From NCBI GenBank assembly GCA_023144715.1, contig JAGLFC010000133.1, positions 1 through 17,588 of the forward strand: a stretch of DNA of 17,588 nt, in the 5' to 3' direction. The DNA is from Gammaproteobacteria bacterium (lineage in GTDB: Bacteria > Pseudomonadota > Gammaproteobacteria > GRL18). Below are positions 8,156 through 14,821 of the stretch, one piece after another. How positions within the stretch are numbered: the stretch's first letter is position 1; every line of letters starts with the position of its first letter. Under the pieces are notes generated by a model, which was given only the letters and a program-made list of their open reading frames with translations, searched no databases and was not told where the DNA came from. Position numbers and translations under genes: made by a program.

Positions 8156-8770
8156 TTATTGAATTAATTTTTGTTCTAATTTTTTGTAACTATTGGGATA
8201 AGTGATGCCATTATCCATCCATAATTCAAAATTCATCGCATTAAATAACATGGATGGTTCAATAGTAAAATCCGTTAATAGTGGTTTGGTATGAAATATT
8301 TTAGGTAAAATTGTATTGATAAACCAACTATTGTGAGTAATTAATAGGGATTTTAAACGCCCTGTATAAGCAAGTGGTGTTAACATGAGTTCAGAAATAG
8401 CATCATTGTGAATATAGTCATTGTGAAACTGATCCAATTGTTTACCTAAATGAGGATTTATATCATTGTCTGATAAAGCTTCTACAAAATCTGATAAAGT
8501 TGGAATAAATTTATTTTGGTAATCCATCAATAAATGATCACGTTCACACATATCTTTAATATCAACGGATTTTCCATCTGAATTAATGAGAGTATCGCCA
8601 AAAATAGGCACAACAATATGATTAACAGCCCATTGTGTATGAAGAATTCGATGTCTTGCATCCGCACAGATGCTTTTTGTATGATCAATAAATTGATGAA
8701 TCTCTAGGTAATCACTATTAATACCCCCCCATCGTTTAACAGAAATTTGACAATGTTTTACAGCATTCAA
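8156..8770 (-). CDS. DUF6915-like protein with C-terminal extension
   Basis: First gene of the leftward cluster, 204 aa. Residues 1-100 match what I recall of the DUF6915 pattern: a VKRWGG block, an Asp-Tyr-Leu-x-Ile-His-Gln block (His25), an Ala-Asp-x-Arg-His-Arg block (His40, His44), FGDTLINSDGK, then Ile-Pro-Thr-Leu-x-Asp-Phe. The function of that family is unknown to me. The conserved His/Asp residues could be metal ligands, which is inference. Residues about 105-204 extend beyond the usual end of the domain and include LMLTPLAYTGRLKSLLITHN; I do not recognise this part. No ATG or GTG is available, so the start is TTG at 8770, with AGGT eight bases upstream; this gives the expected distance to the WGG block. 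A run of seven G (8724-8730 on this strand) encodes Trp-Gly-Gly. Confidence 0.7.
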   Translation of the reverse strand: MNAVKHCQISVKRWGGINSDYLEIHQFIDHTKSICADARHRILHTQWAVNHIVVPIFGDTLINSDGKSVDIKDMCERDHLLMDYQNKFIPTLSDFVEALSDNDINPHLGKQLDQFHNDYIHNDAISELMLTPLAYTGRLKSLLITHNSWFINTILPKIFHTKPLLTDFTIEPSMLFNAMNFELWMDNGITYPNSYKKLEQKLIQ

Positions 8771-8817
8771 TGTTAGTGACCTATTGATGTTAATAAAATA
8801 AAAAATATAGACTATAA

Positions 8818-8826
8818 ATTATAGCA
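8818..8826 (-). promoter_or_regulatory. Candidate extended -10 promoter for the leftward four-gene cluster
   Basis: On the - strand the sequence TGCTATAAT combines a perfect TATAAT (8823 down to 8818) with the TGn extension at 8826-8824. No good -35 box is visible 16-18 bases upstream, which is normal for extended -10 promoters. It lies about 48 bases upstream of the TTG start at 8770. The region is very AT-rich, so chance matches are a real possibility. Confidence 0.5.
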
Positions 8827-8895
8827 AAGATTAAAAATAAGAGTATAAATACCTGAAATATTATAATAATAGGTGTTTATTCTTATTATGGTGCT

Positions 8896-8904
8896 TGCTA
8901 CAAT
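8896..8904 (+). promoter_or_regulatory. Candidate extended -10 promoter for the RND efflux operon
   Basis: TGCTACAAT gives a one-mismatch -10 (TACAAT, 8899-8904) with the TGn extension (8896-8898). A weak -35 TTTATT lies at 8876-8881 with 17-base spacing. It is 70 bases upstream of the outer-membrane-factor start. It faces away from the promoter of the leftward cluster, so the 204-base gap (8771-8974) serves both directions. Confidence 0.5.
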
Positions 8905-8974
8905 AATGATGCAACTTATCGATTAGAATAAAAATAATGATTTATCCATTCTATAAATATTAATTGAGAAAAAA

Positions 8975-10201
8975 ATGAAACATACTGATTCAGTCAAGTT
9001 TATGTTGAACGTTATTATGGGCGTTTGTTTATGGTCAGAGGTCACATTATCTGCTTCAATCGTTGATTTTGAAACACTCCTTAATAATATTATTGAGCAA
9101 CAGCCTGAACAAAAAATTATAGAGGGAGTGAAAGAGCTTCATTCGAGCAATCAAAATTTTTCTAATAGTTGGGTTGCAGGGGATGTGGATTTAATCGTGC
9201 ATCATGAAAATGATTCCATGACGGATGATGAAGATTATCAAAATTGGCAGGTAGGTGTTGAATTTCCACTTTGGCTACCCGATCAAAAAGAGGCACAACG
9301 ACAAATTGCCAATAGTTATGGTCGTGAAGTCAGCGCACAACAAGTTTATTTAAGATGGCAAGCGTCAAAAATTTTACGTGATCTTGCATGGAATTATAAA
9401 ATAGCGTCAATTGAAGTTGAAGCAGCCCATTCAACCTTAAAAAAAATACGTTCTTTACAACATAAAGTCAAACAAAAAGTGCAGGCAGGAGAAAGTCCAA
9501 AAATTGACTTATTACTGGCGAATAAAAGAGTGTTAAAACAACAGAATCAATTAGTCAAAACGCAAAGTACCTTAACGATTGCTGAAAATCAGTTTGAACA
9601 ATGGACACATTATAGACAGCCCCCTGAACAGATAAAAGAACGAGTGCGTCCTCCTGTTGTGCTAGAACAACATCCTAAAATTATGATGCTAATGGCATAC
9701 TTACAAATCTCACAGGCCATGCGACAAAAAACAAAATCATTTAAGCGTGATAGCCCACGTCTTTATCTAGGTGCACAAAGCAATAAAGATCAAAATGTTG
9801 AAAATACTTCTTTAATGTTTGAAGTGTCCTTTCCATTAGGTATGAGTGCCAGCTATTCTCCTAAATTAGCCACTGAAAATCGTCAAGTTTATGAGCAACA
9901 GGCAAGGGTAGAAAAAGAAAAAATAGCATTAAAACAAGCTATTTTTAAAGCACGTCAAACATTAGCTTCCGCTAAACAAAGCATTCATTTTACCAAAGAA
10001 CAATACAATATTAGTCAAAAGGCCTTATCCATGTCAGAAACAGCGTACCACTTGGGTGACACTAACATTCAAAATTTATTATTAGTTCAGCAAGAGACCG
10101 CAGAAGCGAAACGAGAATATCAATTAGTACAAGCACAATCAGGTCGAGCCATTGCTCATTTGAATCAAATATCAGGTCATATTTTAGGAGACCCACAATA
10201 A
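8975..10201 (+). CDS. Outer-membrane factor (TolC/CzcC-like) of RND efflux system
   Basis: This 408-aa protein should form the trimeric outer-membrane and periplasmic exit duct of the efflux complex encoded with the next two genes. It has a signal-peptide-like N-terminus (about residues 1-26); the Cys at 18 is not in a lipobox, so it is probably not a lipoprotein. Long Gln/Lys/Ala-rich helices at about 105-200 and 300-400 alternate with beta segments such as NWQVGVEFPLWLPD and TSLMFEVSFPLGM, the two-repeat plan of OEP/TolC proteins. The second half carries the usual YHLGDTNIQNLLLVQQ motif. It is somewhat short for the family. The start ATG has only a weak purine-rich stretch (GAGAA) upstream. 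The stop overlaps the next ATG by one base (TAATG), indicating coupling. Substrate cannot be told from this protein. Confidence 0.88.
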   Translation: MKHTDSVKFMLNVIMGVCLWSEVTLSASIVDFETLLNNIIEQQPEQKIIEGVKELHSSNQNFSNSWVAGDVDLIVHHENDSMTDDEDYQNWQVGVEFPLWLPDQKEAQRQIANSYGREVSAQQVYLRWQASKILRDLAWNYKIASIEVEAAHSTLKKIRSLQHKVKQKVQAGESPKIDLLLANKRVLKQQNQLVKTQSTLTIAENQFEQWTHYRQPPEQIKERVRPPVVLEQHPKIMMLMAYLQISQAMRQKTKSFKRDSPRLYLGAQSNKDQNVENTSLMFEVSFPLGMSASYSPKLATENRQVYEQQARVEKEKIALKQAIFKARQTLASAKQSIHFTKEQYNISQKALSMSETAYHLGDTNIQNLLLVQQETAEAKREYQLVQAQSGRAIAHLNQISGHILGDPQ

Positions 10202-11328
10202 TGCTGTATTTCAATAAAAGCGCCTTTATTTTGTCTATCTGCTTGATGCCTTTTACAAGTGCTTTTGCTAATGAAGCACTGATACTCACTGAGTCACAAC
10301 AAACGGCTATGGGCATAAAAACTGAACAGGCAAGTCGTATTGAGTTAATCCCTAGTGCTATTTATCCTGCTCAAGCAGCGATTCCATTACAAACAAGACG
10401 CATGATTTCGAGTCCACTATCAGGACAAATTGTGCAACTCAATTATGTGCATGGACCTATTGAAAAAGGAGAAATTATTGCAGAAATTGAAAGTCCTGAA
10501 TCCATTGCAATACAGGAACTTTTTTTGGCAACCTTATCGGATTTAACGATTAGTCAGCAAAATCTTAATCGCGTTAAAAAACTGAATAAAAGTGGTGTCT
10601 CATCGACTAAAAAACTTCAACAAGCCCTTTTAGAGGTTAAAAAATTATCTTTAAAAAAGGATCAGTATCAAAATAATTTACATCTTATGGGTATGACTCA
10701 TTCAATGATTGAAACACTGGAATCTACGCATACCTTACAAAGTTCTAATTTACAAATAAAATCACCCATTACAGGTCAACTATTTGATTTAGAAGTGAAA
10801 CTTGGTGAGCGTGTGGATAAAAATCAAGGCTTAATTTCGTTAGGTGAAACCAATCCTATTGTGTTAGTGGTACGTGTGCCTGTCGATACCGTCAATGATA
10901 TAAAAGATGAACAAAAAGTGATCATTGTTGATCATAATAGAGAGGGAATTGTCAAACATATTGATATGATGGTTGATCCCATGACGCAATCGGTTGATAT
11001 ACATATTAAAGTCCAAAATGATGATCATAAATTGCGTGCAGGTCAATTATTTAAAGTCCGTTTTTTAACGCAAGCCAAGCAAACCACCTATAAAATATCC
11101 GCTAATGCCATCAGTCAATACGACGGTAAAACCGTTGTGTTTATCGAACAAAAGCAACAACAAAAACAAGTCATTCAAGCGTTGCCCATAGAAGTGGTTA
11201 ATATTACCAATAAGCAATTATATTTTGTACCTAAACACACACAAGCGACACCGCCGACTATTTACATTAAAGGCTCTACTGCGATTAAAGCCGCTATGGA
11301 TGCTGCCAATAGTGCTGATGAAGAATAA
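10201..11328 (+). CDS. RND efflux periplasmic adaptor (HlyD/CusB/CzcB-like membrane fusion protein)
   Basis: This 375-aa adaptor should bridge the inner-membrane pump and the outer-membrane factor. Residues 1-23 are a signal peptide ending Ala-Phe-Ala. The lipoyl/barrel-sandwich domain is split as expected: first half at about 68-100 (SSPLSGQIVQL, GEIIAEIESPE), a helical hairpin at about 104-175, and second half at about 183-215 (IKSPITGQLFDLEVKLGERV). A beta-barrel (VLVVRVPVDTVNDI) and a membrane-proximal domain complete it. The layout is that of CusB/CzcB-type adaptors. I see no His-rich metal-binding N-terminal extension. Translation is coupled to the preceding gene; AGGAG at 10186-10190 lies ten bases upstream of the ATG. 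Twelve bases separate it from the pump gene. Confidence 0.9.
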   Translation: MLYFNKSAFILSICLMPFTSAFANEALILTESQQTAMGIKTEQASRIELIPSAIYPAQAAIPLQTRRMISSPLSGQIVQLNYVHGPIEKGEIIAEIESPESIAIQELFLATLSDLTISQQNLNRVKKLNKSGVSSTKKLQQALLEVKKLSLKKDQYQNNLHLMGMTHSMIETLESTHTLQSSNLQIKSPITGQLFDLEVKLGERVDKNQGLISLGETNPIVLVVRVPVDTVNDIKDEQKVIIVDHNREGIVKHIDMMVDPMTQSVDIHIKVQNDDHKLRAGQLFKVRFLTQAKQTTYKISANAISQYDGKTVVFIEQKQQQKQVIQALPIEVVNITNKQLYFVPKHTQATPPTIYIKGSTAIKAAMDAANSADEE

Positions 11329-11340
11329 GGGGAGTCGCTG

Positions 11341-14300
11341 ATGTTATCGAAACTATTACAATTTTTTCTGATTCAAAGAACGTTGGTGGTGTTAATCGTT
11401 TTTGCAGTACTGGCAGGAGGATGGCAAGCTTTTCAGAAAATACCCATTGATGCCTTTCCTGATATTTCTCCCGCTCAGGTCAAAATGATTTTTAAAGCAC
11501 CCGGTATGACTCCTTCAGAAGTGGAGCAACGAATTATTGCTCCTTTAGAACTCGAATTATTAGGGCTACCTAAACAAAAAATTCTACGTTCTTTAGCCAA
11601 ATATGGCATTGCGGACATTACCCTTGATTTTGATGAAGGCACTGATATTTATTGGGCAAGACAATTAGTCTCTGAACGACTCAATAATATGGATTTACCT
11701 CAGGGTGTGACAGGAGGAATGGCACCACTATCTACGCCTTTAAGTGATATTTTTATGTTTACCATAGAAGGGGATAGCCTCAATAATATGGAAAAACGTG
11801 ATTTACTCGATTGGGTGATTCGTCCTGCCTTACGTTCAGTCGCAGGGGTTGCCGATGTCAATGTTTTAGGTGGTTTTGCCAGAACTTTTGTAGTGAAACC
11901 CGATTACTTAAAATTACAAACCTACCATATTAGTATGGAACAATTGATTCAAGCATTAGAAGAAAACAATAAAAATGATGGAGCAGGTCGCCTCAATCAG
12001 GGTGAAGAAGTCTTATTGGTGCGTACCCAAGGTAATTTAAGTAATATTGCTGATATTGAGCGTATTGTGGTGGATTATAAAAATCATGTTGCCATTACCA
12101 TTAAAGATTTAGCCAGTGTTGAAATAGATTCTTTGTATCGTAATGGTGCGGTGACACAAAGTGGTCAAGCGGAAGCGGTTGAAGGTTTGGTCATGGCATT
12201 AAAAGGAGCGAATGCCAGTGATGTGATTTCGGGCATAGAACGCCGTTTAAAAGAACTAGAATCTGCCTTTCCCAAAGGTATTTCAGTAGCGGTATTTTAT
12301 AGCCGTAGTGATTTAGTCGATGCCGCAATTTGGGGCGTGTCTAAATCATTAGCAGAAGCCACGGTATTAGTGATGCTGGTGTTAATACTTTTTTTAGGCA
12401 ATCTTAGAGCCGCGATTACGGTCGCCTTAATTTTACCCTTGTCTGCCTTAATGACCTTTATTTTAATGAATTGGTATGGCTTATCGGCTAACTTAATGTC
12501 TCTAGGGGGCTTGACCATTGCGGTGGGTATGTTAGTGGATGCAGCGGTGGTGGTGATTGAAAATATTGTCTCGCATCAAGAAAAAGATGCTCAAAAATCA
12601 CAGGGTCAACTACCTAAAATGCACATTATTTTTCGTGCCTTAAAAGAAGTGTCTATTCCTGTGATTTCAGGTATTTTAATTATTATGACGGTCTTTTTAC
12701 CCTTGCTGACACTGGAAGGTTTAGAAGGAAAATTCTTTGTCCCTGTGGCCATAACCATTATTTTTGCCTTGGGAAGTTCCTTAGTCTTATCTTTAACGAT
12801 TATACCCACCTTGGCTTCCTTTATTTTAGGCAAGCCCTCTCATAAAGAACCTTGGTTAATTCGTCAATTATTAGCCATTTATGAGCCTGTTCTAAACTGG
12901 AGCTTAAAATATGATAAGACGGTTGTGTTGGGTGCATTTATTGCTTTAGTCTTTGCTGGGTTTATTTATACTCAGGTAGGTAAAACTTTTATACCACAAA
13001 TGGATGAAGGTTATATTGTGATGCAAATAGAAAAATCACCATCGATCAGTTTACAAGAATCAACCAAAATGGATCTGTATATTCAAAAAGCCATTATGGA
13101 TGATGTACCAGAAATTATTAAAATGGTTGGGCGAGTGGGATCGGATGAAATTGGTATGGATCCTATGGGACTCAATGACACTGATGTGTTTTTAATGCTC
13201 AAACCGACCGATCAATGGCGTATGAAAACTAAAGATGAACTGATTGCTGTGATACGAGAGGTGTTAGACCGTCAGTTTCCGGGGATTAATTATGCCTTTA
13301 CTCAGCCCATTCAAATGCGTGTGGATGAAATGCTGACAGGGGCGAGAGGGGATGTTGCCATTAAAATATTTGGTGATAATGCCGATGAATTAAATCAAGT
13401 CGCAAAAGAAATGGTGGCAATGGTCAAAACGATTGATGGTGCGGAAGATGTTAATACGCAAATGAATGAAGGCTTACGTTATCTGCAATTAAAAGTGAAT
13501 CGTGATATGGCAGGGCGATTGGGTTTAACAGTTGATCAGGTGGAAGCCATTTTACGATCGCAAATTAATGGCTTAGAAATGGGCATTATTTATGAAGGCA
13601 TTCGTCGCATCCCTCTGATGTTACGTGCTCCTGAATCCTATAAAGCTTCTACCTTTGAAATGTTACAACAACCGATTACGGTTGATACACCTCAGGGAAT
13701 GGAAACCATTATGCTCAGTCAATTGGTCGATGCTCATTCAACCGAAGGCCCTGTGTCGATTAAACGAGAACAAAGTAAACGTTTTTCTGTGGTGGTTGCC
13801 AATGTGGCAGGGCGTGATCTGGTCAGTTTTGTCGAAGAAGCTAAACTTAAATCAAAATCATTAGATATTCCCTCAGGTTACTATTTTGAGTGGGGCGGTA
13901 AATTTGAGAATCAGCAACGAGCGGCACAAAAATTATCCATTGTTGTACCCATTGCCTTAGTGTTGATTTTTTTGATTCTCTTTAGTACCTTTGGTTCAAT
14001 TCCACAAGCGATTATGGTATTGATTAATGTACCCTTTGCTTTAATTGGGGGTATTGTCGCTTTATGGATAACAGGTGAGTATTTATCGGTACCTGCTTCG
14101 GTCGGTTTTATTGCTTTATTAGGTATTGCGGTGTTGAATGGCGTGGTGATGATTACCTATTTTAATCAATTATTAGCTAAAGGTTTGAGCCTGAGTCAAG
14201 TGGTGACAGAAGGGGCATTAAGGCGACTCAGGCCTGTATTAATGACCGCTTCCATTGCCGCTTTAGGCTTAGTGCCTTTAGTGCTGGCTACAGGACCAGG

Positions 14301-14415
14301 ATCAGAAATTCAAAGACCTTTAGCGATTGTGGTGATTGGCGGATTAATCAGTTCAACCTTATTAACCTTGCTCATTTTACCGATTATATTTAAACGTTTT
14401 GGTCGTTATTCATAA
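11341..14415 (+). CDS. CusA/CzcA-like RND efflux pump, probable heavy-metal efflux (HME) subfamily
   Basis: Proton-driven inner-membrane pump of the tripartite system, 1024 aa. It has the RND plan: TM1 near residues 12-30, a large periplasmic loop, TM2-7 at about 335-500, a second loop, and TM8-12 at about 865-1017. HME-type features include GTDIYWARQLVSERL (100-114) and QPIQMRVDEMLTGARGDVAIKIFGD (655-679, read as blocks). TM4 reads SLGGLTIAVGMLVDAAVVVIEN with Asp400 and Glu407, which fit the proton-relay Asp and Glu. The extra upstream Asp of CzcA (Asp402 there) is Ala394, so TM4 is closer to CusA or to uncharacterised HME-like pumps. TM10 has GIAVLNGVVM as in CzcA-type proteins. GGGGAG (11329-11334) is six bases upstream of the ATG. 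The trailing DUF3240 gene also favours a metal substrate, but the ion is not determinable by eye. Confidence 0.92.
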   Translation: MLSKLLQFFLIQRTLVVLIVFAVLAGGWQAFQKIPIDAFPDISPAQVKMIFKAPGMTPSEVEQRIIAPLELELLGLPKQKILRSLAKYGIADITLDFDEGTDIYWARQLVSERLNNMDLPQGVTGGMAPLSTPLSDIFMFTIEGDSLNNMEKRDLLDWVIRPALRSVAGVADVNVLGGFARTFVVKPDYLKLQTYHISMEQLIQALEENNKNDGAGRLNQGEEVLLVRTQGNLSNIADIERIVVDYKNHVAITIKDLASVEIDSLYRNGAVTQSGQAEAVEGLVMALKGANASDVISGIERRLKELESAFPKGISVAVFYSRSDLVDAAIWGVSKSLAEATVLVMLVLILFLGNLRAAITVALILPLSALMTFILMNWYGLSANLMSLGGLTIAVGMLVDAAVVVIENIVSHQEKDAQKSQGQLPKMHIIFRALKEVSIPVISGILIIMTVFLPLLTLEGLEGKFFVPVAITIIFALGSSLVLSLTIIPTLASFILGKPSHKEPWLIRQLLAIYEPVLNWSLKYDKTVVLGAFIALVFAGFIYTQVGKTFIPQMDEGYIVMQIEKSPSISLQESTKMDLYIQKAIMDDVPEIIKMVGRVGSDEIGMDPMGLNDTDVFLMLKPTDQWRMKTKDELIAVIREVLDRQFPGINYAFTQPIQMRVDEMLTGARGDVAIKIFGDNADELNQVAKEMVAMVKTIDGAEDVNTQMNEGLRYLQLKVNRDMAGRLGLTVDQVEAILRSQINGLEMGIIYEGIRRIPLMLRAPESYKASTFEMLQQPITVDTPQGMETIMLSQLVDAHSTEGPVSIKREQSKRFSVVVANVAGRDLVSFVEEAKLKSKSLDIPSGYYFEWGGKFENQQRAAQKLSIVVPIALVLIFLILFSTFGSIPQAIMVLINVPFALIGGIVALWITGEYLSVPASVGFIALLGIAVLNGVVMITYFNQLLAKGLSLSQVVTEGALRRLRPVLMTASIAALGLVPLVLATGPGSEIQRPLAIVVIGGLISSTLLTLLILPIIFKRFGRYS

Positions 14416-14429
14416 AGGATATAAAGAGT

Positions 14430-14726
14430 ATGCAACAATGTATTTTAAAATTAGTATTTGATAATAGCCTTTATGATGAAATAACCGATAGTTTGCTGAC
14501 GTTTCCTGATAAAGAACTGGAATTTATGGGTTATTTAGTACAGGCACATACTAAAACACTGGGTGATATTCGTGAACAAGTTTCAGGCTTTAAACAAAAT
14601 ATGGTGATTGAAATCACGACTCATGAAGAAGAAGCTGTAAAAATTATTCGATATATTAAGGATGTACTGGCAGACGCACCGTTCGACTATCAATTATTGC
14701 CTTTATTAAATTTTTCTGTATCATAA
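14430..14726 (+). CDS. DUF3240 family protein, companion of CzcA/CusA-type pumps
   Basis: This small cytoplasmic protein of 98 aa matches the DUF3240 pattern: an N-terminal CILKLVFDNSLYDEITDSLL, a central QAHTKTLGDIREQVSGFKQ, and a hydrophobic-charged second half with EEEAVKIIRYIKD. Alternating strands and helices suggest a ferredoxin-like fold. Genes of this family are commonly found directly after CusA/CzcA-type RND genes, as here (14-base gap). Its role is not established; a regulatory or metal-handling partner is inference. AAGGA at 14415-14419 lies ten bases upstream of the ATG and overlaps the pump stop. It is the last gene of the RND operon; 95 bases separate it from parE. No intrinsic terminator is evident after it. 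Confidence 0.88.
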   Translation: MQQCILKLVFDNSLYDEITDSLLTFPDKELEFMGYLVQAHTKTLGDIREQVSGFKQNMVIEITTHEEEAVKIIRYIKDVLADAPFDYQLLPLLNFSVS

Positions 14727-14727
14727 T

Positions 14728-14739
14728 GTAGTTAACTAC
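14728..14739. repeat. Perfect 12-base palindrome after the DUF3240 gene
   Basis: GTAGTTAACTAC is self-complementary and begins two bases after the DUF3240 stop codon, upstream of the candidate parE promoter. It has no loop and no T-tract, so it is not a typical terminator. It could be a protein-binding dyad or simply chance. Confidence 0.35.
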
Positions 14740-14759
14740 TCCTGAACTAAACACTAAGA

Positions 14760-14787
14760 TTTGTTTTTGTAACAGGATCGATACAAT
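14760..14787 (+). promoter_or_regulatory. Candidate parE promoter
   Basis: TACAAT at 14782-14787 is a one-mismatch -10 box. A weak -35, TTTGTT at 14760-14765, lies 16 bases upstream. The distance to the parE ATG is 34 bases, leaving a short leader that contains the purine-rich AAAAAGG. Such a promoter would allow parE to be expressed independently of the RND operon. The call rests on box similarity only. Confidence 0.4.
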
Positions 14788-14821
14788 TAAGAGTACAGTG
14801 AACAAAAAGGTTAAGTAATTA

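Noticed and set aside
8972..9034. Lipoprotein signal in the outer-membrane factor (Cys18)
   Set aside because: The residues before the Cys are Met-Gly-Val, which does not fit a lipobox, where the last position should be Gly, Ala or Ser.
10062..10316. 84-residue open frame on the - strand
   Set aside because: It spans the junction of the outer-membrane factor and adaptor genes, both clearly real on the + strand, and its product has no recognisable features.
12297..12833. Two Lys-rich open frames on the - strand inside the RND pump gene
   Set aside because: They are antisense shadows of the highly conserved TM region; their lysine-rich composition is what antisense of hydrophobic codons gives.
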